DNA of 64,000 nt from Alteribacillus sp041949975 (GTDB taxonomy: Bacteria; Bacillota; Bacilli; Bacillales; Marinococcaceae): NCBI RefSeq assembly GCF_041949975.1, contig NZ_JBHFQG010000008.1, positions 1 through 64,000 on the forward strand, in the 5' to 3' direction. Both the position numbers and the translations under genes were made by a program. Positions 1 through 6,698 of this stretch are shown piece by piece (within the stretch, counting starts at the first letter, position 1; every line of letters begins with the position of its first letter). Under the pieces are notes generated by a model. That model made no database searches, was not told the origin of the DNA, and was given only the letters and a program-made list of their open reading frames with translations.

Positions 1-1
1 G

Positions 2-310
2 AGCCTGGGAGCCATGGAATCCAATCAGCGTCATGTCTCCTTTCGAATGAAAAAAAGAGGCATGCATTGGAGTGCTAAGGGCGGTGAATCCATGGTAAAA
101 ATCAAGCAAGGGATATGCAATCAAACGCTTCGGGAAGCTTATCTTAAGCATCAACCTAGAAGTACAAGGCAGCAGCGAGAACTCAGAAAGATCGTGCGCA
201 TGACAGAGCATTTGCGCCAGCCTACGCATCCTGGGGTAAAAGAAGGATCTGTGGCTCTGTACACCGCCCATTCCACCGCCATGGGAAAGTTAATGAAAAG
301 CTTTCAATGA
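2..310 (+). CDS. ISLre2-family (UPF0236) transposase, C-terminal part
   Basis: This is the last 102 codons of a transposase whose start lies outside the window. The frame is open from base 2 to a TGA at 308-310. It carries the segment with MESNQRH, then RMKKRGMHW and KGGESMVKI, which I recognise from the C-terminal region of ISLre2/UPF0236 transposases. The same residues occur in the broken transposase near 39650-39960. The reading frame here is clean where copy 2 has a stop. Whether the upstream part is intact cannot be seen. Confidence 0.8.
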   Translation, partial: SLGAMESNQRHVSFRMKKRGMHWSAKGGESMVKIKQGICNQTLREAYLKHQPRSTRQQRELRKIVRMTEHLRQPTHPGVKEGSVALYTAHSTAMGKLMKSFQ

Positions 311-312
311 TA

Positions 313-360
313 CCTCCATTTTTTCGGAAGCTTCGAAAGAAGGTTCCGAAAAAGTGGAGG
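313..360 (+). other. ISLre2 post-transposase hairpin, copy 1
   Basis: Bases 313-334 pair with 339-360, closing on a GAAA loop. The pairing is 22 positions with one T-G wobble and one G-G mismatch. It begins 2 bases after the transposase stop codon. The equivalent hairpin in copy 2 (39963-40011) differs in the stem but keeps pairing. It may terminate transcription in one or both directions, or act as a DNA or RNA structure in transposition; there is no clean T-tract after it on the plus strand. Confidence 0.75.
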
Positions 361-474
361 CCACCAAGCGAAGCGCGGTAGCTGGTTTTAAAGCGTACAA
401 AAATAGAGTGCTAAAAATAGTGGTGTTATAACCATGTCGAGAAAAACTTGACGCATACGTACATAACTCAACAA

Positions 475-503
475 TTGCCGATTCCGAATAACAATGATAC
501 ATT
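475..503 (+). promoter_or_regulatory. candidate sigma-A promoter of lepB
   Basis: TTGCCG at 475-480 and TACATT at 498-503 are spaced by 17 bases; each box matches 4 of 6 consensus positions. A TATAAT occurs at 503-508 but has no well-spaced -35 box. The site lies just outside the IS right end, so the insertion sits directly upstream of the lepB promoter region. Confidence 0.3.
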
Positions 504-529
504 ATAATAGAATGAATGGAGGAGAGATG

Positions 530-1081
530 ATGAATAATTTAGCACGGGAAATTTGGGATTGGATTAAAACGTTTGCCGTTGTTATTATCATCGTACTAAT
601 TGTGCGCACGTTCTTTTTTGCCAATTATATGGTACACGGAGAATCAATGATGCCTACAATTGAGAATGGTGAACGATTGATTATCAATAAAATAGGATAT
701 GAATTTTCAGAGCCTGACCGGTTTGATTTGGTAGTATTTCATGCAAACGAGGAAAGTGACTATATAAAACGGGTAATTGGACTTCCGGGAGATTATATTG
801 AATATAAAGATGATACCCTTTATATAAATGGAGAAGAGCATACAGAAGACTACTTGACCCCATTTAAGAGCCAGGTAGAGGGTGAGAATTTCACTAACGA
901 TTTCACGTTAGAAGAAATTACGGGGGAGACGGAGGTCCCTGAAGGCAAAGTATTTGTTCTTGGAGATAACAGACAAAATAGTATGGACAGCCGCCAATTA
1001 GGTTTTATTGATATCGAAGAAATTGTCGGTAAAGCAAATATCAGATACTGGCCTATAAATGAATTTACTTTTATTCGCTAG
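530..1081 (+). CDS. lepB: signal peptidase I (type I, Sip/LepB family)
   Basis: Membrane-bound serine protease that removes signal peptides from proteins exported by Sec. One transmembrane helix near residues 14-30 anchors it. The catalytic serine lies in GESMMPTI (about Ser39) and the general-base lysine in DYIKRVIGLPGD (about Lys80); the later GDNRQNSMDSR box is also present. At 183 residues it has the short Bacillus SipS/T/V-type length. I chose ATG 530 because GGAGGAG at 518-524 is correctly spaced; in-frame ATGs at 494 and 527 are less suitable. It is monocistronic: an IS end lies upstream and a terminator directly after the stop. Confidence 0.95.
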   Translation: MNNLAREIWDWIKTFAVVIIIVLIVRTFFFANYMVHGESMMPTIENGERLIINKIGYEFSEPDRFDLVVFHANEESDYIKRVIGLPGDYIEYKDDTLYINGEEHTEDYLTPFKSQVEGENFTNDFTLEEITGETEVPEGKVFVLGDNRQNSMDSRQLGFIDIEEIVGKANIRYWPINEFTFIR

Positions 1082-1108
1082 CCTTTGTGTATCCGCAAAG
1101 GCTTTTTT
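1081..1108 (+). terminator. rho-independent terminator of lepB
   Basis: GCCTTTG (1081-1087) pairs with CAAAGGC (1096-1102) and is followed by six T residues. The stem begins on the last base of the lepB stop codon. Confidence 0.85.
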
Positions 1109-1219
1109 AATTAAAAAATATAGGTTGGTCTTTAGTCAGAATTTTTTGCAACTATATTGAAGTGATCGCATAAGATAAAAATAATCCACTCTTAAATGGG
1201 TAGCAAGGAAAGGGGGCCC

Positions 1220-2389
1220 ATGATGTCAGAAAATAGTAAGCATAATTTCATAGTGTCTCGAGAGAACTGGTCCCTTCATCGCAAAGGTTATCAAGATCAA
1301 CGACGTCACCAGGAAAAAGTGCAGGAAGCTATAAAACAAAATTTACCCGATCTCATTTCAGAAGAAAATATTATAATGTCCAACGGCAAAGACGTGGTGC
1401 GTATTCCTATTAGGTCTGTGGATGAATATAAAATTCGATATAATATGGAAAATAACAAATATACAGGTCAGGGAGATGGTGATAGTAAAGAAGGGGACGT
1501 CATCGCAAGGGAGCCTGGAGGAAAACAGCAAAAAGGAGCTGCAGGGAAAAAACCAGGCGATAAAGCAGGTGAAGATTATTACGAAGCAGAAGTGTCAATA
1601 ATAGAATTAGAAGAGCTGCTGTTTAGTGAAATGACACTTCCGAATTTGCAGCAAAAAGAACGAGATGAAATGGTTGTCGAAGACATTGAATTTAATGACA
1701 TACGTAAACAAGGGTTAATGGGCAATATTGACAAAAGGCGTACGATTTTATCAGCGTTTAAGCGTAATGCGTTAAAAGGAAAGCCAAATATTAATCCAAT
1801 ATATAATGAAGATTTAAGATTTAAAACCTGGAATGAAAAAATTAAGCCAGAATCTAAAGCTGTTGTTCTTGCAATGATGGATACTTCGGGGTCAATGGGG
1901 CGCTGGGAAAAATTCATGGCAAGAAGTTTTTTCTTCTGGATGGTACGGTTCTTAAGGACAAAGTATGAAACTGTGGATATTGAATTTATTGCTCATCACA
2001 CCGAAGCAAAAATTGTGAGTGAAGAAGATTTCTTCTCGAAAGGGGAGAGTGGGGGAACTATTTGTTCTTCTGCCTATGAAAAAGCCCTTGAAACGGTAGA
2101 TAAAAATTATTCTCCAGTTCTTTATAATATTTATCCTTTTCATTTTTCCGATGGAGACAATTTAACTTCCGATAACCACAAATGTTTGCGATTGATGAAT
2201 GAATTAATGGAAGTCTCAAGCATGGTAGGTTATGCAGAAGTAAACCAATATCAGCGACACTCCACGTTGATGCAGGCTTACAGGAAGATAGAAGATGAAC
2301 GTTTCCGACATTATATCCTCAAGCAAAAAGGTGATGTATTCCACGCATTAAAATGGTTCTTTTCAAAAAAAGAACCGGAATTGGTTTAA
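1220..2389 (+). CDS. yhbH: YhbH, sporulation-linked VWA-domain protein (UPF0229/DUF444)
   Basis: Member of the UPF0229 family, B. subtilis YhbH and E. coli YeaH, whose genes are often linked to the PrkA kinase. Its exact role is not settled; in Bacillus it is associated with sporulation and stress. The C-terminal half has a von Willebrand A fold with the metal-site motif MMDTSGSMG. A charged, Lys/Gly-rich linker near residues 85-115 separates it from the N-terminal part. Length is about 389 residues, normal for the family. AAGGGGG upstream supports a start at ATG 1220 or 1223 rather than the earlier in-frame ATG 1196. No prkA or spoVR neighbour is adjacent; spoVR is at 19923. Confidence 0.88.
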   Translation: MMSENSKHNFIVSRENWSLHRKGYQDQRRHQEKVQEAIKQNLPDLISEENIIMSNGKDVVRIPIRSVDEYKIRYNMENNKYTGQGDGDSKEGDVIAREPGGKQQKGAAGKKPGDKAGEDYYEAEVSIIELEELLFSEMTLPNLQQKERDEMVVEDIEFNDIRKQGLMGNIDKRRTILSAFKRNALKGKPNINPIYNEDLRFKTWNEKIKPESKAVVLAMMDTSGSMGRWEKFMARSFFFWMVRFLRTKYETVDIEFIAHHTEAKIVSEEDFFSKGESGGTICSSAYEKALETVDKNYSPVLYNIYPFHFSDGDNLTSDNHKCLRLMNELMEVSSMVGYAEVNQYQRHSTLMQAYRKIEDERFRHYILKQKGDVFHALKWFFSKKEPELV

Positions 2390-2458
2390 TTTTTTGTGAA
2401 ACATTTCGCGGGTTCCTCCGTATTTATTAGATATGAAGAAGTCTTAAGGGGGACCAAT

Positions 2459-2776
2459 ATGATTATTGTTAGCACCGATAAAGTAGCAGGCTATGAAGTT
2501 ACAAAAGCATTAGGTGTAGTAAAAGGTAATACAGTAAGAGCTAAACATCTTGGAAAAGATATAGCAGGAAGTCTAAGGGGACTTATAGGAGGAAAAATGA
2601 AAGAATACGAAGAAATGTTTCTTGAAGCGAGAGAATACGCTGAAAAAGAAATGATAGAAGAAGCAAAAAACCTGGGGGCAGATGCTGTGGTAGGAGTTCG
2701 TTATTCTTCTTCATCTATTATGAGCGGAACCTCGGAAGTAATGGTTTATGGAACAGCTGTTACGTTACAAAAATAA
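2459..2776 (+). CDS. YbjQ family (UPF0145, DUF74) protein
   Basis: A 105-residue protein of the UPF0145/YbjQ family, sometimes called heavy-metal-binding on structural grounds; its biological role is unknown. The family signature is clear: VAGYEVTKALGVVKGN at the N-terminus and NLGADAVVGVRY toward the C-terminus. The start ATG at 2459 is preceded by AAGGGGG at a good distance; the longer upstream frame from 2396 lacks such a site. It follows yhbH by about 70 bases and ends at a terminator, so it may be read with yhbH or alone. Confidence 0.85.
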   Translation: MIIVSTDKVAGYEVTKALGVVKGNTVRAKHLGKDIAGSLRGLIGGKMKEYEEMFLEAREYAEKEMIEEAKNLGADAVVGVRYSSSSIMSGTSEVMVYGTAVTLQK

Positions 2777-2808
2777 TTTTTCTCCATTAAATCAACGGAA
2801 TAGATGGA

Positions 2809-2839
2809 AGCTTGTGTTAAAAAACACAGGCTTTTTTTA
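2809..2839 (+). terminator. rho-independent terminator
   Basis: AGCTTGTGTT (2809-2818) pairs with AACACAGGCT (2823-2832) with one wobble and is followed by a run of T residues. It ends the YbjQ-family transcript. Confidence 0.8.
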
Positions 2840-2964
2840 TACTGTTACGAAAAAATGGTAAACAGTATAAGCAAAACTACGTCATTCAACATAAGGACTC
2901 GGCGATAAGCCGTGTTTTTCTAATGGATTTATGAAAAACTGCGACATTTTACCGTCTTTTATTG

Positions 2965-2993
2965 TTGACTTAAACAATACTCCGGTGTAAAAT
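2965..2993 (+). promoter_or_regulatory. sigma-A promoter of the tetR-exporter operon
   Basis: TTGACT (2965-2970) and TAAAAT (2988-2993) are separated by exactly 17 bases, giving two near-consensus boxes. The repeats described as a candidate operator begin right at the -10 box. Confidence 0.75.
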
Positions 2994-3027
2994 AACTACC
3001 GACCGTTAGTTAGTTTTAGTTAGTTAT
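2992..3027 (+). promoter_or_regulatory. candidate TetR-family operator
   Basis: Bases 2992-2998 (ATAACTA) are the exact inverted repeat of 3021-3027. Between them TTAGTTAGTT is repeated twice in tandem (3006-3015 and 3016-3025), and AACTA/TAGTT flank ACCGACCG. The block overlaps the transcription start of its own regulator gene, which fits autorepression by the TetR protein at 3048. Binding is inferred. Confidence 0.5.
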
Positions 3028-3047
3028 AGAGATAGGGGGCTGATAAT

Positions 3048-3629
3048 ATGACTTTAGATAAAATTAAACAGACAGCTTTAGAGTTATTTGCAGAACACGG
3101 ATATGACGGAACAAGTATGTCTGACATTGCAAAGAAAGTAGGTATTAAAAAGCCATCTTTATATAACCATTTTGAAAGTAAGGAAGCTTTGTTCTTTGCA
3201 ACGATAGATGACGTATTTCGTTCTTACGTTGACTATGTTAATAAATCTTTAGCTGATTTAAAGGAAAAGACTGTAAAAACCAAATTAAAACAGGCCCTCA
3301 TTTCAACAGCACAATTTTTAAGCTCTCATGGTATAGGAATGATGTATATGAGAGTATTAATGTTTCCGCCAATGGATCTTAGAGAAGATATCGTTAAACG
3401 TTTTGAAACGTGTGAAGGCGAAACAGATGAGATGTATATTCATTTATTCAAAGAAGGTATTGAAAACAATGAAATTGAGCCAGGAGATATACACATATAT
3501 CTACAGGCTTTTTATACACTGCTGGATGGGATTTCTACAGACATGTTCATTTATTCAAAAGAAAAAGTAGAGAACAAACTTGAAGCCGGATGGACTGTAT
3601 TCTGGAAAGGGATATGTGTAAGAAAGTAG
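3048..3629 (+). CDS. TetR/AcrR-family transcriptional regulator
   Basis: A 193-residue repressor-type protein. The N-terminal helix-turn-helix (about residues 5-48) has the classic TetR pattern: an ALELFAEHGYDGTSMSDIA helix pair followed by GIKKPSLYNHFESKEAL. The C-terminal ligand domain is not assignable. The start ATG 3048 follows AGGGGG. The stop codon lies inside the ribosome binding site of the next gene, a small multidrug-export-type membrane protein. The two are probably one operon, with the regulator controlling export of an unknown compound. Confidence 0.88.
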   Translation: MTLDKIKQTALELFAEHGYDGTSMSDIAKKVGIKKPSLYNHFESKEALFFATIDDVFRSYVDYVNKSLADLKEKTVKTKLKQALISTAQFLSSHGIGMMYMRVLMFPPMDLREDIVKRFETCEGETDEMYIHLFKEGIENNEIEPGDIHIYLQAFYTLLDGISTDMFIYSKEKVENKLEAGWTVFWKGICVRK

Positions 3630-3638
3630 GTGGGGACG

Positions 3639-4157
3639 ATGCTAGAGGTAATAGGATGGTATATCAGTATATTTTTAATGGCTGCAACGCCTTGGCTTGA
3701 ATTACTAGTCGTAATCCCTATCGGAATAGGTGCTGGATTAAATCCTGTCATAGTCGGAGTGGTAGCCTTTGTCGGAAATGCTTTACCTGTGTTTTTATTA
3801 ATTTATGGGATGCATTGGATAAAGGAATTAAAATGGATAAAGAAATGGAAAGACCGTAAGCTTATTAAGCGGCGTTCTCATATTAAGAAACACGAAGATG
3901 ATGAAGAAAAGCTTGCAAAAAAACAAGCAAGAAAAGAAAAAATGCAGCGTATATTCAATAAATATGGAGTGGCAGGCCTCGCTCTTGCTGGTCCTGGAGT
4001 GACAGGCATTCACTTGGCCACTATATTTGCTATGGCTTTTAAAGCAAATAAACGAAAGGTTGTTTTGTGGATGAATCTAAGTCTTGCTTTATGGACGCTT
4101 GCAATGACCGCGGCTTCTTTTTACGGAATTGAATGGCTGACTGCTTTATTTGGTTAA
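3639..4157 (+). CDS. small multidrug-export-type membrane protein (PF06695 family)
   Basis: A 172-residue integral membrane protein resembling the putative small multidrug export (Sm_multidrug_ex) family. Hydrophobic segments lie near residues 1-24, 30-50, 105-130 and 138-165; a very basic loop of Lys/Arg-rich sequence (about residues 55-95) separates the two halves. ATG 3639 is preferred over GTG 3630 because AGGTGGGG at 3628-3635 overlaps the latter. It is translationally close-coupled to the TetR gene. The transport role is a family-level prediction; the substrate is unknown. Confidence 0.75.
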   Translation: MLEVIGWYISIFLMAATPWLELLVVIPIGIGAGLNPVIVGVVAFVGNALPVFLLIYGMHWIKELKWIKKWKDRKLIKRRSHIKKHEDDEEKLAKKQARKEKMQRIFNKYGVAGLALAGPGVTGIHLATIFAMAFKANKRKVVLWMNLSLALWTLAMTAASFYGIEWLTALFG

Positions 4158-4161
4158 AAAA

Positions 4162-4196
4162 ATGCTGTGTCAAAGAGAAATTCTTTAACACAGCAT
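4162..4196 (+). terminator. hairpin after the tetR-exporter operon
   Basis: ATGCTGTGT (4162-4170) pairs with ACACAGCAT (4188-4196), and the interior AAAGA/TTCTTT can extend the stem. The T-tract is weak, so termination is likely but not certain. Confidence 0.55.
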
Positions 4197-4217
4197 TATA
4201 TTATGATATTTTGTGTA

Positions 4218-4241
4218 GTCGGGAAGACAGGATTTGAACCT
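4218..4241 (-). repeat. att-like copy of the tRNA-Pro 3' end
   Basis: These 24 bases match 5847-5870, the T-arm and acceptor end of tRNA-Pro(GGG), at 23 of 24 positions and in the same orientation; similarity then fades quickly. The copy lies on the side of the tRNA 3' end, about 1.6 kb away. This is where the distal att site of an element integrated into that tRNA would be. It could instead be a fragment of another tRNA gene. Confidence 0.6.
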
Positions 4242-4417
4242 CAGACTCTGCTGTCTTAAGGTGTTAATGGCAGTAATATCACTGTATCTCATCGTATTTC
4301 AATGAATAACGCACCGAAAGATGTGATTTATATGACAAATTTGTATTGGGTAATTTTTCATAGGTTAAATAGTTTCCTTATGGCAAACATTAATTAATTT
4401 TTGTTTCATTTAAATTT

Positions 4418-4463
4418 AAAAAAATAAAAAAGCATAGACACTTATATAATTAAGAATCTATGC
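4418..4463 (-). terminator. rho-independent terminator, minus strand
   Basis: On the minus strand GCATAG (4463-4458) pairs with CTATGC (4437-4432) and is followed by TTTTTTATTTTTTT. It would end transcripts from hsp20 and the small ORF downstream of it. A second inverted repeat (agcagg/cctgct, about 4480-4497) precedes it. Confidence 0.7.
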
Positions 4464-4496
4464 CCTTATAGCAGGCAAAGAAATATTGTATCCTGC

Positions 4497-4715
4497 TTAT
4501 GATGTATAAATCATACTACCTTGTATCTCTCCATATAAAGTTACCACACTTCCTTTAACAGCAATAGTAAGAACATCATATTCTACCCAAATAATATCAT
4601 TTAAACTGGACCCAAATGACTGTTCTGTATCTGTTAATCTCATTACAGTGCTACTTCCATCCTTTTGTATTTCAACAACTTCACTAGGATAAGTTACAAA
4701 TTCTCCAGCATAACA
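4497..4715 (-). pseudogene. decayed hypothetical ORF
   Basis: A minus-strand frame of 72 codons is open from 4715 to a TAA at 4497-4499. An in-frame TGA lies just before it and there is no start codon with a ribosome binding site. The translation looks protein-like (VTYPSEVVEIQKDG, then NDIIWVEYDVLTIAVKG), so it is probably the C-terminal remnant of a gene that lost its 5' end. I do not recognise the family. It lies downstream of hsp20 inside the putative island remnant. Confidence 0.4.
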
Positions 4716-4764
4716 TCAGGGTTTTTAAAGTTGAGCATAGTCGATTGTTTTAGCCTTAGAATGT

Positions 4765-5205
4765 TTAATGAAAGTCCACTTCAATTTTCTTTTTATTATT
4801 TTTTGTTATTTTAGGCATTTTAACCTCAAGTACGCCATTTTTGTAAGTTGCCTTCACTCCTTCATTAGAAACAGGACTTGGAAGTGTTACAGCTCGTTGG
4901 AAACTACCTGTATAGCGCTCTTTTCTATACATATTTTCTTCTTTTATTTCATTTATTTTATTCATGGAACCACTTATAGTTAATACATTATTTTCAATAT
5001 CAATATTTACATCTTCTTTCTTCTCAAGACCAGGAATATCACAAGTAGCCACTACTTCATTTTCAGTTTCATGGACATCTACTTTAATGTTGCCAAAATG
5101 GTTATTGTCATTACTAATATCAAATGGAAGCCCAGAAAAGATACGGTCAAAATCCCTTCTCATATTTGCTAATTGTCTAAACGGGTCATATGGTGTTAAT
5201 GTCAT
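4765..5205 (-). CDS. small heat-shock protein, Hsp20/alpha-crystallin family
   Basis: A 146-residue ATP-independent holdase chaperone that binds unfolding proteins in the cytosol. The alpha-crystallin domain covers about residues 38-146. It includes the VDVHETENEVVATCDIPGLEK start, LTISG, and the late GVLEVKMPK strand with the conserved GVL. The N-terminal DPFRQLANMRRDFDRIF is typical of bacterial Hsp20. AGGAGG lies 8 bases before ATG 5205. I see no CIRCE (HrcA) element in the 240 bases upstream. It lies inside the probable tRNA-Pro island remnant. Confidence 0.93.
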   Translation of the reverse strand: MTLTPYDPFRQLANMRRDFDRIFSGLPFDISNDNNHFGNIKVDVHETENEVVATCDIPGLEKKEDVNIDIENNVLTISGSMNKINEIKEENMYRKERYTGSFQRAVTLPSPVSNEGVKATYKNGVLEVKMPKITKNNKKKIEVDFH

Positions 5206-5325
5206 AATGCATACCTCCTATATTTTTTCATTTTTATCATTTACAATATGCTTAAAATTATCCCCATTATCGACATTAATATAAGCACCCGGGGATATAC
5301 AAAAAAACAAACAAGGTAATAACAT

Positions 5326-5357
5326 TACAATTCCAATTCCAATTCCAATTGTTATAA
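5326..5357. repeat. short AATTCC tandem repeat within an inverted repeat
   Basis: AATTCC occurs about three times in a row, flanked by ACAATT and AATTGT. It lies in the non-coding stretch between hsp20 and the integrase stump. No function is evident; it is probably replication slippage in decayed island DNA. Confidence 0.6.
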
Positions 5358-5446
5358 TCCTAACTAGTCATAAAGGCGTAATCTGGTTGAAATAAGAGTT
5401 AAGAACAAATTGTAATCCCTTATAGAAAAGGTTTTTTCTCTTCTGT

Positions 5447-5701
5447 TCATTCGTCTAAAGAAACAATTAGTTTTTCTTCTTCATCTGTAAACACGTGAAT
5501 ATGAATATCTTCTTTTTGTTTCTTAATGCCATTACAGGGATTTTCTTTTACAATGTCTTCTTCAACTGGCCAACGGAAAAAGGCGTTTAAATATTTGTGG
5601 TGATTGTTGACTGTGGTTGTGTTGTTTCCTTTTTCTTGGTGTGATAAAAGATACTCTTTATGTGTCTCTTTTTGAAATTTCTTCTCGGTGTAAAAACTCA
5701 T
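5447..5701 (-). pseudogene. truncated tyrosine recombinase (phage-type integrase)
   Basis: 84 codons resembling the SAM-like core-binding domain of tyrosine integrases: NTTTVNNHHKYLNAFFRW, then EEDIVKENPCNGIKK and the linker VFTDEEEKLI that normally leads into the catalytic domain. The catalytic domain with its R-H-R-Y residues is absent, so it cannot recombine. It lies about 140 bases from the 3' end of tRNA-Pro, as expected for the integrase of a tRNA-targeting element. Confidence 0.75.
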
Positions 5702-5719
5702 CTATTGCCAATCTAACTA

Positions 5720-5760
5720 ACAAAAAACCACTTCCAGAGTTATCACTCTTTCAGTGGTTT
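5720..5760 (-). terminator. terminator of tRNA-Pro, minus strand
   Basis: AAACCACT (5725-5732) and AGTGGTTT (5753-5760) form the outer stem and cagagt/actct an inner one. On the minus strand the stem is followed by a T-run. It lies about 85 bases beyond the tRNA 3' end, where its transcript should stop. Confidence 0.7.
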
Positions 5761-5844
5761 CATTAAAAATTGATAATATAGTATTATAAACCATTAAACA
5801 TTTTAAAGGTTAAAAATGCCTGTGAGTACTGATAAATCAGTAAA

Positions 5845-5921
5845 TGGTCGGGATGACAGGATTTGAACCTGCGACTCCAGACACCCCATGCCTGTGCTCT
5901 GCCAAGCTGAGCTACATCCCG
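5845..5921 (-). tRNA. tRNA-Pro (anticodon GGG)
   Basis: A complete 77-base cloverleaf on the minus strand. The acceptor CGGGATG (from 5921) pairs with CATCCCG, followed by discriminator A and an encoded CCA at 5847-5845. The D-arm has TAGCTCAG; the anticodon loop ATGGGGT gives GGG, reading CCC/CCU. The T-arm is GCAGG-TTCAAAT-CCTGT. Its 3' end appears to have been used as an integration site (see the repeat at 4218). Confidence 0.95.
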
Positions 5922-6019
5922 TTGTTACAGGAAATATTTTAATATACTTCTTTAAATCTTGCAACGGCGATATAGTAAATAAATTAGCAGAGGCGGGTAT
6001 TTAAATAGTAAAACACCGG

Positions 6020-6556
6020 TTATATTTTCCAATATGATTGTATAAATTCGTCCCGGCCAGATTTTGCCCGGTCCTCTTTATATTCTTGTTCATTCTTTTT
6101 ATAAAAGTCCTGATGATATTCTTCAGCTGGGAAAAATGTCGCTGCTGGTAAAATCTTAGTGACGATCGGTTTTTGGAAGCGGCCGCTTTCTATGATTTCC
6201 TGCCGTGTTTTTTCAGCTAATTCTTTTTGAAGATCGTTGTGATAAAAGATAGCTGTTCTGTATTGTGGTCCACGGTCATGAAACTGGCCTTCATCATCAG
6301 TAGGGTCAATTTGAGGCCAATATAAATCCAGAAGTTTTTCATAAGGAAATAAGTCGGGATCAAAAGTGATTTGGACAGCTTCGTAATGACCAGAGCGGCC
6401 TGTTTTCACATCTTCATAAGACGGATTTTCTAAATGTCCTCCGGTGTAGCCGGAAACAACCTCAATAATGCCTTCCATTTCATCAAATGGCTTAATCATA
6501 CACCAAAAACAACCACCAGCAAATGTAGCTTTTTGATAAGGTGAATGATCGTTCAA
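6020..6556 (-). CDS. msrA: peptide-methionine (S)-S-oxide reductase MsrA
   Basis: Reduces the S-epimer of methionine sulfoxide in proteins and free methionine, repairing oxidative damage. The catalytic cysteine is in AGGCFWCM near residue 17, and the family motifs VVSGYTGG, TGRSGHYEAVQ and DEGQFHDRGPQYRT follow. At 178 residues it is full length for the single-domain form; no MsrB partner is fused or adjacent. No terminator is obvious. It stands between tRNA-Pro and the glycogen operon and is transcribed in the same direction as both. Confidence 0.96.
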   Translation of the reverse strand: MNDHSPYQKATFAGGCFWCMIKPFDEMEGIIEVVSGYTGGHLENPSYEDVKTGRSGHYEAVQITFDPDLFPYEKLLDLYWPQIDPTDDEGQFHDRGPQYRTAIFYHNDLQKELAEKTRQEIIESGRFQKPIVTKILPAATFFPAEEYHQDFYKKNEQEYKEDRAKSGRDEFIQSYWKI

Positions 6557-6654
6557 GAAAAACCCTCCTTCCTTTTTGCAAAAAATAGTATAACACGCAT
6601 ATAGATAAACCTCTAATAACCAGTTTCCGCTGTAATATAAACGAGATTGGCAGT

Positions 6655-6693
6655 ATAAAAAAATAAATCCCTCCTCTCTCTACAGAGAGGGGG
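6655..6693 (-). terminator. terminator of the glycogen operon
   Basis: AGAGAGG/CCTCTCT (6690-6684 with 6679-6673), extended by GC pairs, forms the stem. On the minus strand a T-rich tail follows. It lies just after the glgP stop codon. Confidence 0.75.
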
Positions 6694-6698
6694 CTGTA

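Larger units (their letters stand above)
1..458 (+). mobile_element. ISLre2-family insertion sequence, right-hand part
   Basis: The first 458 bases align almost base for base with the right third of the complete element at 38467-40110. The alignment covers the transposase C-terminus, a long hairpin and the terminal sequence that ends in acgcatac at 451-458. Homology stops exactly there, which fixes the right end. The left part lies outside the window, so the target duplication cannot be checked; the flanking bases 459-467 would be its right copy. Unlike the second copy, the visible part of the transposase has no disabling mutation, so this copy may be intact. Confidence 0.8.
4218..5870 (-). 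mobile_element. remnant of a tRNA-Pro-integrated element
   Basis: The region is bounded by the 24-base direct repeat at 4218-4241 and the tRNA-Pro 3' end at 5847-5870. It contains a tyrosine-integrase stump next to the tRNA, a decayed ORF and an hsp20 gene, all on the minus strand. This is the standard arrangement of a genomic island at a tRNA, reduced to 1.65 kb. That hsp20 was carried by the element is an inference from its position. Confidence 0.5.

Noticed and set aside
441..476. Outward promoter from the IS right end into lepB
   Set aside because: TTGACG is present in the terminal repeat, but no suitable -10 occurs 16-18 bases later at either insertion site.
2897..2920. Terminator-like cggc/gccg hairpin before the tetR promoter
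   Set aside because: Only four strong pairs and an imperfect extension; it follows a better terminator and is not needed to explain anything.
5326..5357. AATTCC hexamer repeat as a possible CRISPR or iteron array
   Set aside because: Only about three immediate copies without spacers, in decayed intergenic sequence; slippage is the simpler reading.
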